Source: Desulfovibrionales bacterium (GTDB lineage: Bacteria; Desulfobacterota; Desulfovibrionia; Desulfovibrionales; Desulfomicrobiaceae). From it: 5,520 nucleotides of DNA. The stretch lies in the NCBI GenBank assembly GCA_012727515.1, contig JAAYGZ010000013.1, positions 1 to 5,520 on the forward strand, in the 5' to 3' direction. The notes below the pieces were generated by a model. That model saw nothing but the letters and a program-made list of their open reading frames with translations, did not search any database and had not been told where the DNA came from. How positions within the stretch are numbered: the first letter of the stretch is position 1; every line of letters begins with the position of its first letter. The translations under genes were made by a program, and so were the position numbers. Below, piece by piece: positions 1-5,520 of this stretch.

Positions 1-142
1 CCAGAGCCTCCAGATCTGCGGCGCTCAGTTCTGCAACAGCGGCCAGCCCGGCCAACATCATGTCTCCGGAAAGGCCGGAACCAGCCCTGACTGTCAGCAC
101 TGATCCGTGATGCTGTGAAGATGGATGTCTTGCTCTGCTCAT
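1..142 (-). CDS. larC: LarC-like nickel insertion protein, N-terminal fragment (runs off left edge)
   Basis: Only the first 47 codons are visible; the gene continues past base 1. The family inserts nickel into the dithiolated pyridine mononucleotide, with CTP hydrolysis, as the last step of NPN cofactor synthesis in the cytoplasm. The clue is the motif GLSGDMMLAGL at residues 23-33, matching the GISGDMxLGAL signature close to the LarC amino terminus, followed by a helix ending ELSAADLEAL. The ATG at 142-140 is chosen because AAGGA (154-150) sits 7 nt upstream. It starts 67 nt after the larB stop on the same strand, so the two are probably cotranscribed. A polar lead of about 13 residues (MSRARHPSSQHHG) precedes the first strand, and the usual Asp of the family's first-strand D-x-F-x-G pattern appears to be Arg19. 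Whether the gene encodes full LarC or only a LarC1 half cannot be seen. Assignment rests on one motif plus the larB context. Confidence 0.8.
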   Translation of the reverse strand, partial: MSRARHPSSQHHGSVLTVRAGSGLSGDMMLAGLAAVAELSAADLEAL

Positions 143-149
143 ACGTGTG

Positions 150-154
150 TCCTT
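150..154 (-). promoter_or_regulatory. Ribosome binding site of larC
   Basis: AAGGA on the minus strand lies 7 nt before the ATG at 142. It fixes the start of an open reading frame that is otherwise too short in this window to stand out. Confidence 0.7.
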
Positions 155-209
155 GCGTTGATGGCCCGTGCAACCTGCCTGTGCAGTCCTATCCCGGATG
201 ACTGGCCGG

Positions 210-890
210 TTAGCGCTGAGTATTCACCAGGTTAATGACCCGCGCTGCTGCGCAGGCAGCACCGTATCCGTTATCAATGTTCAACACAGCAACACCAGGG
301 GCGCAACTCACCAGCATACTGGCAAGAGCTGCTTCGCCATTTCTCGCCACGCCATAGCCAACGGATGTGGGTACGGCAAAGATAGGTTTTCCGGTCAGGC
401 CACCCATAACTGACGCCAGCGCTGCATCCAGCCCGGCGATCACAATAATGACCTCTGCGGTGTCAATGCTGTCCAGATTTCCGGTCAATCGCCATAGCCC
501 GGCCACGCCGTTGTCCTCATGCACGGTCGTGGCAATGCCAAGATACTGAAGTGTTCGTGCAGCTTCCCAGGTGACGTGACTGTCTGCGGTTCCGGCAGAA
601 ACAACAGCAACCCTGCCCTTGCCCGGACCTGGCAGGCAGGCAGTAAAGGCCGTGCGTGACAAGGGATGGTAGTCGTATTTTTTTGTGATGGTTTCAGGCA
701 TGGAAGCAAAAACAGCCTGTTCAAGCCTGGTGAACAGAATTGGTTTGGCGTGATCGTGGCTGTGTTCTTCAAGCAGAACGCACAGCGCCTCCTGGCTTTT
801 TCCCTGGCAAAAAACCGCTTCAGGCAGGCCGATCCGGGCTGTTCTGCCATGATCAAACAAAATGCCTGCCATTGTCGCTGCTGTAGTCAT
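210..890 (-). CDS. larB: LarB, NaAD carboxylase/hydrolase of nickel-pincer cofactor synthesis
   Basis: Predicted 226-residue cytoplasmic enzyme of the PurE-like LarB family. It carboxylates the pyridine ring of nicotinic acid adenine dinucleotide at C5 and splits the phosphoanhydride, giving the dicarboxylated mononucleotide used by LarE. The short N-terminal part carries FDHGRTARIGLPEAVFCQGKS (residues 12-32). The PurE-like domain then shows VVSAGTAD (96-103), NGVAGLWRL (127-135), VIIVIAGLDAALASVMGGL (147-165), PTSVGYG (174-180) and NIDNGYGAA (204-212). Cys196, in VSCAPGV, aligns with the Cys of Lactobacillus plantarum LarB reported to form a transient cysteinyl-pyridine intermediate. The ATG at 890 is preferred because GGAG lies 8 nt upstream. 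The frame stays open to a GTG at 977, but that extension has no good ribosome site and does not resemble the family. The protein is about 20 residues shorter than the L. plantarum protein, missing the leading helix. Trp133 stands where the family usually has His (GVAGxHR). Confidence 0.95.
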   Translation of the reverse strand: MTTAATMAGILFDHGRTARIGLPEAVFCQGKSQEALCVLLEEHSHDHAKPILFTRLEQAVFASMPETITKKYDYHPLSRTAFTACLPGPGKGRVAVVSAGTADSHVTWEAARTLQYLGIATTVHEDNGVAGLWRLTGNLDSIDTAEVIIVIAGLDAALASVMGGLTGKPIFAVPTSVGYGVARNGEAALASMLVSCAPGVAVLNIDNGYGAACAAARVINLVNTQR

Positions 891-898
891 TTTTTTCA

Positions 899-902
899 CT
901 CC
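899..902 (-). promoter_or_regulatory. Ribosome binding site of larB
   Basis: GGAG on the minus strand, followed by an 8-nt A-rich spacer and the ATG at 890. It favours this start over the upstream GTG at 977 and the downstream ATG at 872. Confidence 0.7.
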
Positions 903-982
903 GGCCCGCGTGGGCCATATAACGATATGCTTGGCTCCTGTTCGATACATGCCTCTCTGCTTAATCAGCGCATTCACTGTCT

Positions 983-1011
983 CTGAAACAGGCTGCCTGA
1001 ATCTTTATATA
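983..1011 (+). promoter_or_regulatory. Possible sigma70-type promoter for larE
   Basis: CTGAAA (983-988, four of six matches to TTGACA) is followed after 17 nt by TATATA (1006-1011), which would serve as a minus-10 box shared with the opposite promoter. Transcription would start near 1018 and give a leader of about 150 nt containing both downstream dyads. The match is weak and a start nearer larE is also possible. Confidence 0.2.
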
Positions 1012-1034
1012 TCCATGTACAGGCGCATTGTGTA
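1006..1034 (-). promoter_or_regulatory. Possible sigma70-type promoter for larBC
   Basis: On the minus strand TACACA (1034-1029, four of six matches to TTGACA) is followed after 17 nt by TATATA (1011-1006). Transcription would begin near 999, leaving a leader of roughly 110 nt before larB. Both boxes are imperfect and the call is inference only. Confidence 0.28.
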
Positions 1035-1118
1035 GATGTGATTTTGTGTCTTCCCACGCATAGCATCACAGAGTACTGTTTCCGGAGTCTGAGCGCAAAA
1101 GGTCAATCTGTATGGCTC

Positions 1119-1143
1119 GACAACACGGAGCAAGCCTGTTGTC
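1119..1143 (+). promoter_or_regulatory. Perfect 7-bp dyad in larE leader (operator or mRNA hairpin)
   Basis: GACAACA (1119-1125) and TGTTGTC (1137-1143) are exact inverted copies separated by 11 nt. With one bulged C the stem can extend by two GC pairs (GG 1127-1128 with CC 1135-1136), leaving the loop AGCAAG. It ends 26 nt before the larE ATG and has no T-tract, so it is not a standard terminator. It could bind a dimeric regulator or fold in the mRNA. It does not match the NikR consensus known to me. Confidence 0.4.
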
Positions 1144-1169
1144 ATTGATAGAAAGAGAGTAACGGAGAT

Positions 1170-2021
1170 ATGTCGTTGGCGCATGGAGCTGAACACAAAC
1201 TGGCCCTGGTACATGAGCGCCTGACACAGCTAGCTGACAAAGGGCGCTTTGCCCTTGCTTTTTCCGGTGGCCTGGACAGCCGTTTTCTTGCTCATACCGC
1301 TCAACTGGCTGGCCTGGAACCCGTGCTGTTACATGCCCAAGGCCCGCATATGGCGCTGAGAGAACACATTTTTGCTCAGACCTGGGCACAAGAACACCGC
1401 TTTGCCTGCCACACAGTGCCTGTTAATCCGCTTGAAGTGCCAGAGGTTGCCGCCAATAGCCGGATGCGCTGCTACCATTGTAAGCACTTCCTTTTTTCCG
1501 CACTTCTGCACACAGCTGGTGGACTCCCACTGCTTGACGGAACCCAGGCCAGCGATGCCTGCGCGTACCGACCTGGTATTGTTGCGCTCAGGGAGCTGGG
1601 AATTATTTCACCCCTGGCTGATGCAGGGCTGACCAAGGCGGAAATTCGTGCCCTGGCCGCTGCAACCGCAATGACATTTCCACAGCAACAGGCCAGACCC
1701 TGTCTTTTGACACGTTTTGCCTATGATCTGCGCCCTGATGAGAAGACCCTGGCTGGACTGGCCAGGGCTGAGGAAGGGATTGAATCTGTTCTGCGTCTTT
1801 GTACGCTGTCCGGGGATAAAGAAATCCCGGACTTTCGTCTGCGCATGACCCAGCACGGCACAGAGCTTCACATACGCCTGCATACTGACGTGGAAACAGG
1901 GGGCGTGCCTGCGGGCATGAAAAAACACCTGGAAATTTTGGTCCGAGCAGCCACCGGAACGCCACTGGCCTGTATCCGGATTATGCCATCCTTAAGTGGT
2001 TTTTTTGACAGAACAACATAA
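1170..2021 (+). CDS. larE: LarE, ATP-dependent sacrificial sulfur transferase
   Basis: A 283-residue cytoplasmic PP-loop ATPase, close to the family's usual length of about 275. LarE adenylates a carboxylate of the pyridine dicarboxylate mononucleotide and replaces it with sulfur taken from its own cysteine, which ends as dehydroalanine; two rounds give the dithiolated compound for LarC. Motifs in order: PP-loop SGGLDS (32-37), RCYHCK (100-105), DGTQASD (123-129, family DGTNADD), YRPG with ALRELGIISPL (133-149), then RPCLLTRFAYD (176-186). Cys178 aligns with sacrificial Cys176 of the L. plantarum enzyme, so this looks like the single-cysteine type rather than the three-cysteine iron-sulfur type; the other cysteines are not in the C-terminal positions expected for that. 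The ATG start has an unusually placed ribosome site: GGAG (1164-1167) is only 2 nt away, while GAGAG (1155-1159) is 10 nt away. A TTG at codon 3 would give an 8-nt spacing from GGAG. The gene is divergent from larB and convergent with gltB. Confidence 0.94.
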   Translation: MSLAHGAEHKLALVHERLTQLADKGRFALAFSGGLDSRFLAHTAQLAGLEPVLLHAQGPHMALREHIFAQTWAQEHRFACHTVPVNPLEVPEVAANSRMRCYHCKHFLFSALLHTAGGLPLLDGTQASDACAYRPGIVALRELGIISPLADAGLTKAEIRALAAATAMTFPQQQARPCLLTRFAYDLRPDEKTLAGLARAEEGIESVLRLCTLSGDKEIPDFRLRMTQHGTELHIRLHTDVETGGVPAGMKKHLEILVRAATGTPLACIRIMPSLSGFFDRTT

Positions 2022-2024
2022 GGT

Positions 2025-2046
2025 GATAAACAATTTTTTGTTTGTC
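2025..2046. terminator. AT-rich hairpin after larE, possible weak terminator
   Basis: GATAAACAA and TTGTTTGTC can pair over 9 bp, including one G-U, around a TTTT loop, starting 4 nt after the larE stop. The stem is AT-rich and no clean T-tract follows on either strand, so it may be a poor terminator or only an inverted repeat. Confidence 0.3.
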
Positions 2047-2067
2047 ATTCCAACCGGGTGTAACGAA

Positions 2068-2099
2068 CAGAGGAATCCCGCAAGGCTCCTGCGCCTCTG
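2068..2099 (-). terminator. GC-rich hairpin after gltB, probable terminator
   Basis: CAGAGG (2068-2073) pairs with CCTCTG (2094-2099) and CGCA (2079-2082) with TGCG (2090-2093). This gives a 10-bp stem with a 5-nt bulge and a 7-nt loop, beginning 5 nt past the gltB stop. On the minus strand only a loose T-rich run (TTCGTTACA) follows, so efficiency may be low. Confidence 0.35.
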
Positions 2100-2104
2100 C
2101 CAGC

Positions 2105-5100
2105 TCACGCTCTATATACTTCTTCGGTTGAGGCAATCTGCTCGGCATGGCGGTTTTCTTCCAGGCGCATACGTTGCAGAGCATGTCTGTACTCAATGGG
2201 CGTAACTTTCAGAAAAAGGGGAAGCACAGCACTCCAGTCCTGAAGAATAGAAGCAGCCAACGGGCTTTTGGTATAGCGCAGATGCCTGTCAAGAAGCGAG
2301 CGCAACAACAGCACATCACGCGCTTCCCATACGCCTTCAATATCCACGCTATCCATATTGCAGCGGGTCTGAAAGCGCTCACTGCCATCAAGCACAAAGG
2401 CCAGGCCCCCGTTCATGCCCGCCGCAAAGTTATATCCGGTAGAGCCAAGCACAACCACAACCCCTCCGGTCATGTATTCGCAGGCATGGTCGCCCACGCC
2501 CTCAACAACAGCATGAGCGCCGCTGTTGCGCACGGCAAAACGCTCGCCTGCCGCGCCAGCAGCGTACAACTCGCCAGAGGTGGCCCCGTACAAGGCCACA
2601 TTGCCTATAACTGTTTGTTCGCCATGCAGATATCTGATGCATGGTTCCTGCAGATGCGGCAGACGCGGCGGAGCAATTGAGAGTACACCCCCGGAAAGAC
2701 CTTTGCCCACGTAATCATTGGCCTCGCCTTCTATGGACAGGCTGATTCCATGTGCCAGAAACGCCCCGGCACTTTGCCCGGCCGTACCCCTGAGCCTGAT
2801 ATCAACCATGCCGGAAGCAAGGCCTGTTTCGCCGTAAAGGCGGACAATTTCTCCTGAAAGACGCACGCAAACAGCCCGGTCAGTATTGCGCACGTCATGC
2901 TCAAAATAAGCGGGCCGGGCTGCGTGTACCCCAGGCATGACAGCCCGCAGCATGGCCTTGTCCAGGGCGGTGTCTTCACGCCCTGACTGTGTTTTTGTGC
3001 TCAGTGCAGCACTCGCAGATTGGCCAGCATCCGCAGCATCTACTGCATCCAGTGCATCCAGGGGCGTGGCTGAAAAACACAAGGAACGCACATCAAGCCC
3101 GGCCAGTTTGCTCCGCCAGATCTGAAGCGCAGGATCATCCTGTCCTGCAAAGGTTGAAATGGGCACGGGCTGCAGAAGATCTGCCTGGCCAATCATCTCA
3201 TGAACAGAGCGCATACCAAGGGTTGCCATGTGCTCGCGCATATCGTGCGCCAGAAAACGTAAAAAACATTCTACATGCTCCGGACTGCCCTGAAAGCGGG
3301 CACGAAGCTCAGGTGACTGGGTTGCAATGCCCACCGGACAGGTTCCCAGGTGGCAGACCCGCAGCATACAGCACCCAAGCGAGACCAGAAGCGATGCTCC
3401 GAAACCAAATTCATCAGCCCCCAGCAAGGCAGCAACAGCAATATCCCGGCCCGTATGCAACTGGCCATCTACCTGTAGTTGCACCTGTTTACGCAGCCCG
3501 TGCCGCACCAGGGCATGGTGAACCTCGGCCAGGCCCAGTTCCCACGGCAGACCAACATAATGGATGGCTGTACGCGGTGACGCGCCCGTGCCTCCGTCAT
3601 GACCGGAAATAAGAATGCTGTCGGCCCCGGCCTTGACCACTCCACAGGCCACTGTACCAATGTTGGTGCCAGCCACCAGCTTGACAGAAATCCTGGCCAC
3701 AGGGTTCAGCTTTTTGACATCATATATAAGCTGGGCCAGATCTTCGATGGAATAAATATCATGGTGGGGCGGCGGGGAAATCAGCGTAACACCGGGCACA
3801 GTGTGGCGCAGCCGGGCTATGTCCGGAAGCACTTTGTGCGCGGGCAATTGCCCACCTTCGCCAGGCTTGGCGCCCTGGGCTATTTTAATCTGTATTTCTT
3901 CGGCATTTACCAGGTACGAGGCTGTTACCCCAAAACGGCCAGAGGCAATTTGTCGTATTCTGGAACGGCTGCTTCCCCCATCAGCCAATGGCTTGAGACG
4001 CTCTGGGTCTTCCCCGCCCTCACCACAATTGGAACGACCCCCAACACGATTCAGGGCAATGGCAATTGCACTATGCGCTTCCGGACTGATAGAGCCCAAA
4101 GACATGGCCGCACCAACAAAACGTTTTAAAATTTCCGCTTCTGATTCCACTGCATCCAGCGGAACAGAAATGGTCGGGGCAAAGCCAAGCATGTTACGCA
4201 AGGTCACAGGCTGTTCACTGCGCATATCGTTTGCTTTGGCATACCATTGGTACTGCTGCCTGTCCCTGCCCCGAACAGCCTTGTGCAAGGCCCGGACAGC
4301 AGCAGGAGACCACAGGTGCGCATTGCGGTTGGTATGTGTTGTGGTGCTGTGTTCGCGTGCCTGATTCCACGCAGCCTGATGACGCGCCAGGGCCTCTTGC
4401 GCTATTTCTTTCAGCCCAATGCCGCCTATCCTGCTGGGAAGGCCGGTAAAATAGCGGGAAATCAGCGCTTCGCTCAAGCCCAGAGCCTCAAAATACTGGC
4501 CTCCGATAAAGCTGCGCAGAGTTGACACCCCCATGCGGGAAAAATTTTTCAAAAGCCCTTTTTGCAGAGCCGTGGAATATGCATTCCAGGCCCTGGGCGC
4601 GGTGGTGTTGCTGCCCAGCCTGCCTTCTCTGGCCAAAGACGTAAGCAGGGCAAATGCCTGGCGAGGGTGCACGGCGCTGGCTCCAAAAGCCAGCAGCTGG
4701 GTTATGTGCATGGGCTCGCGTGCTTCGCCTGTGTCCACAAGAATGGAACAGGCATGGCGCAGCCTGGCACAAAGTAAATGCTGGTGTAACGCCGATACCG
4801 CCAGCAAAGAAGGAATAGGGACATGGGCGGCGTCTGCACCTGCATCGCTTAAAAGGATCAGGCTGGCAGGTTTTTCCTCACTGGAAATGGCCCTCACAGC
4901 CTCGGCACACATACGGCTCAGGGCCTGTTCAAGCTGTTTTTCATGGTTTTGTCCTGGAACAGCAGAAAAGAGCATGGGTAAACGAACCATACGCAGAGCA
5001 GCATGTTCAGACGCTGCAAGACGCGCCAGGTCTTCAGGAAAAAGCACGGGATTGGCCAGGCGAAGACGATGGTAATGCTCTGGCCGTTCTTCCAGTACAT

Positions 5101-5520
5101 TGCCTGTTTTTCCGGCAAAACCAGTCAGGGTCATGACCAGTTCCTCGCGCAAGGGATCAATGGGCGGATTGGTCACCTGCGCAAAACGCTGCTTGAGGTA
5201 CGAAAAAAGCAGTTCAGGCGTGCGCGAAAGCACAGCCAAAGGGCTATCAAGGCCCATGGAAGCCACAGGTTCCTGAGCGTTCTTGCCCATGGGTATCAGC
5301 ACGTCCTGAATTTCCTTGTCTGAAAAACCATACAAACGGCTCTGACGCTCCAGCTCCTCGCGCTCCAGCACCAGGCCTGCGTCAGCAGATGCACCGGCTG
5401 GCAAAGGCAGGTCATGCAGACGAATACCCTGCTCGCGCACCCAGTGCCTGTACGGTTTTCCCAGAATAACACGTCCCTTGCATTCTGCATCGCTGATAAC
5501 TCTGCGCCGGGCAAAATCGA
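2105..5520 (-). CDS. gltB: Glutamate synthase (NADPH) large subunit GltB, 5' partial
   Basis: The frame is open to the right edge, showing 1137 residues of a protein usually near 1500; the missing part is the N-terminal glutamine amidotransferase domain. GltB releases ammonia from glutamine, channels it to the FMN site and adds it to 2-oxoglutarate, giving glutamate. Numbering from the first full visible codon (5518-5516): the end of the amidotransferase region with GKPYRHW (about 20-26); the central domain (about 65-370) with SMGLDSPLAVLS and FTGLPSRIGGIGLKEIA; the FMN domain (about 420-785) with MSLGSISPEAH, SNCGEGGED, QGAKPGEGGQLP and SGHDGGTGASP; cluster cysteines 716, 722 and 727 in GCCMLRVCHLGTCPVG, for a 3Fe-4S centre; and the GXGXG beta-helix (about 880-1075) with SIEGEANDYVGKGLSGG, GNVALYGATSGE, RNSGAHAVVEGVGDH and AAGMNGG. 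The segment between GGEDPER and IRQIASGRFGVT is short and lacks the ferredoxin loop, so a GltD partner is expected, but none follows downstream. The GTG at 5440 is internal, not the start. A linker at about 815-850 carries a tandem repeat. Confidence 0.98.
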   Translation of the reverse strand, partial: DFARRRVISDAECKGRVILGKPYRHWVREQGIRLHDLPLPAGASADAGLVLEREELERQSRLYGFSDKEIQDVLIPMGKNAQEPVASMGLDSPLAVLSRTPELLFSYLKQRFAQVTNPPIDPLREELVMTLTGFAGKTGNVLEERPEHYHRLRLANPVLFPEDLARLAASEHAALRMVRLPMLFSAVPGQNHEKQLEQALSRMCAEAVRAISSEEKPASLILLSDAGADAAHVPIPSLLAVSALHQHLLCARLRHACSILVDTGEAREPMHITQLLAFGASAVHPRQAFALLTSLAREGRLGSNTTAPRAWNAYSTALQKGLLKNFSRMGVSTLRSFIGGQYFEALGLSEALISRYFTGLPSRIGGIGLKEIAQEALARHQAAWNQAREHSTTTHTNRNAHLWSPAAVRALHKAVRGRDRQQYQWYAKANDMRSEQPVTLRNMLGFAPTISVPLDAVESEAEILKRFVGAAMSLGSISPEAHSAIAIALNRVGGRSNCGEGGEDPERLKPLADGGSSRSRIRQIASGRFGVTASYLVNAEEIQIKIAQGAKPGEGGQLPAHKVLPDIARLRHTVPGVTLISPPPHHDIYSIEDLAQLIYDVKKLNPVARISVKLVAGTNIGTVACGVVKAGADSILISGHDGGTGASPRTAIHYVGLPWELGLAEVHHALVRHGLRKQVQLQVDGQLHTGRDIAVAALLGADEFGFGASLLVSLGCCMLRVCHLGTCPVGIATQSPELRARFQGSPEHVECFLRFLAHDMREHMATLGMRSVHEMIGQADLLQPVPISTFAGQDDPALQIWRSKLAGLDVRSLCFSATPLDALDAVDAADAGQSASAALSTKTQSGREDTALDKAMLRAVMPGVHAARPAYFEHDVRNTDRAVCVRLSGEIVRLYGETGLASGMVDIRLRGTAGQSAGAFLAHGISLSIEGEANDYVGKGLSGGVLSIAPPRLPHLQEPCIRYLHGEQTVIGNVALYGATSGELYAAGAAGERFAVRNSGAHAVVEGVGDHACEYMTGGVVVVLGSTGYNFAAGMNGGLAFVLDGSERFQTRCNMDSVDIEGVWEARDVLLLRSLLDRHLRYTKSPLAASILQDWSAVLPLFLKVTPIEYRHALQRMRLEENRHAEQIASTEEVYRA
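3026..3061 (-). repeat. Four-copy 9-bp tandem repeat inside gltB
   Basis: On the coding strand four 9-nt units read CTGGATGCA, CTGGATGCA, GTAGATGCT and GCGGATGCT, encoding LDA-LDA-VDA-ADA. The first two are identical and the others differ at two or three bases, in part at third positions. The repeat lies in the linker between the FMN domain and the GXGXG domain, followed by a low-complexity Ala/Ser/Gln/Thr stretch, where length change should be tolerated. Confidence 0.85.

Larger units (their letters stand above)
891..1169. other. Divergent larB/larE control region
   Basis: This 279-bp stretch separates the two divergent lar genes. The reading frames crossing it look like chance: they are short, overlap larE or larB, and resemble nothing known to me. 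It should contain the promoters for both directions. Visible dyads are CATAT-AACG-ATATG (916-929), CAGGC-T-GCCTG (989-999), TGTGAT with a 22-nt spacer to ATCACA (1037-1070), and GACAACA with an 11-nt spacer to TGTTGTC (1119-1143). An AT-rich core, TTTATATAT, sits at 1004-1012. No riboswitch family was recognised. Confidence 0.6.

Noticed and set aside
485..856. 123-codon minus-strand frame inside larB
   Set aside because: It overlaps the clearly conserved larB frame and has no recognisable motif.
891..977. N-terminal extension of larB to the GTG at 977
   Set aside because: The added 29 residues do not resemble the LarB N-terminal helix, no ribosome site precedes the GTG, and a good GGAG stands 8 nt before the ATG at 890.
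1037..1070. Standard CRP or FNR binding site
   Set aside because: The half-sites are 22 nt apart, whereas CRP needs about 6 nt between TGTGA and TCACA; kept only as an unexplained dyad.
978..1169. Nickel/cobalt (NiCo) riboswitch or other known leader RNA
   Set aside because: I could not recognise the conserved stems or motifs of that class; only simple dyads were seen.
1005..1214. 69-codon minus-strand frame overlapping the larE start
   Set aside because: It overlaps larE and the control region, has no recognisable product, and reads like chance coding.
3599..4129. Long plus-strand open frames opposite gltB
   Set aside because: They are antisense to an intact, well conserved GltB and show no family features; long antisense frames are expected opposite such a gene.
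5438..5440. GTG as the start of gltB
   Set aside because: The frame continues upstream to the window edge with residues typical of GltB (DAECK, GKPYRHW), so this GTG is an internal Val codon.

Overview
The window holds three genes of nickel-pincer nucleotide (NPN) cofactor synthesis next to the large subunit of glutamate synthase. The minus strand at the left edge carries the first 47 codons of a larC-like gene (142 to 1, running off the window) and a complete larB (890 to 210). Across a 279-bp divergent intergenic region (891-1169), larE runs on the plus strand (1170-2021). After an 83-bp convergent gap, the C-terminal three quarters of gltB lies on the minus strand (5520 to 2105). Its amino-terminal amidotransferase domain lies beyond the right edge.

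The lar genes form a pathway. LarB carboxylates and hydrolyses nicotinic acid adenine dinucleotide. LarE converts the two carboxylates to thiocarboxylates, using its own cysteine as sulfur donor. LarC inserts nickel in a CTP-dependent step. The apo-enzyme that uses the cofactor (LarA or a homologue) is not in view. larB and larC probably share a transcript, while larE is read from the opposite side of a shared control region containing several inverted repeats. GltB is the alpha subunit of the NAD(P)H-type enzyme making glutamate from glutamine and 2-oxoglutarate. It lacks the loop typical of ferredoxin-dependent forms, and no gltD follows it.

The organism is a bacterium of moderate GC content. 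A full set of lar genes and an NADPH-type GltB would fit a Gram-negative anaerobe such as a member of the Desulfovibrionales, but this is a guess from gene content. No rRNA, tRNA, CRISPR array, insertion sequence or phage gene was seen. I found no evidence for a wholly new system. The points most worth checking are the split lar arrangement, departures from family consensus in LarB and LarC, a perfect dyad in the larE leader, and a 9-bp coding repeat in gltB.
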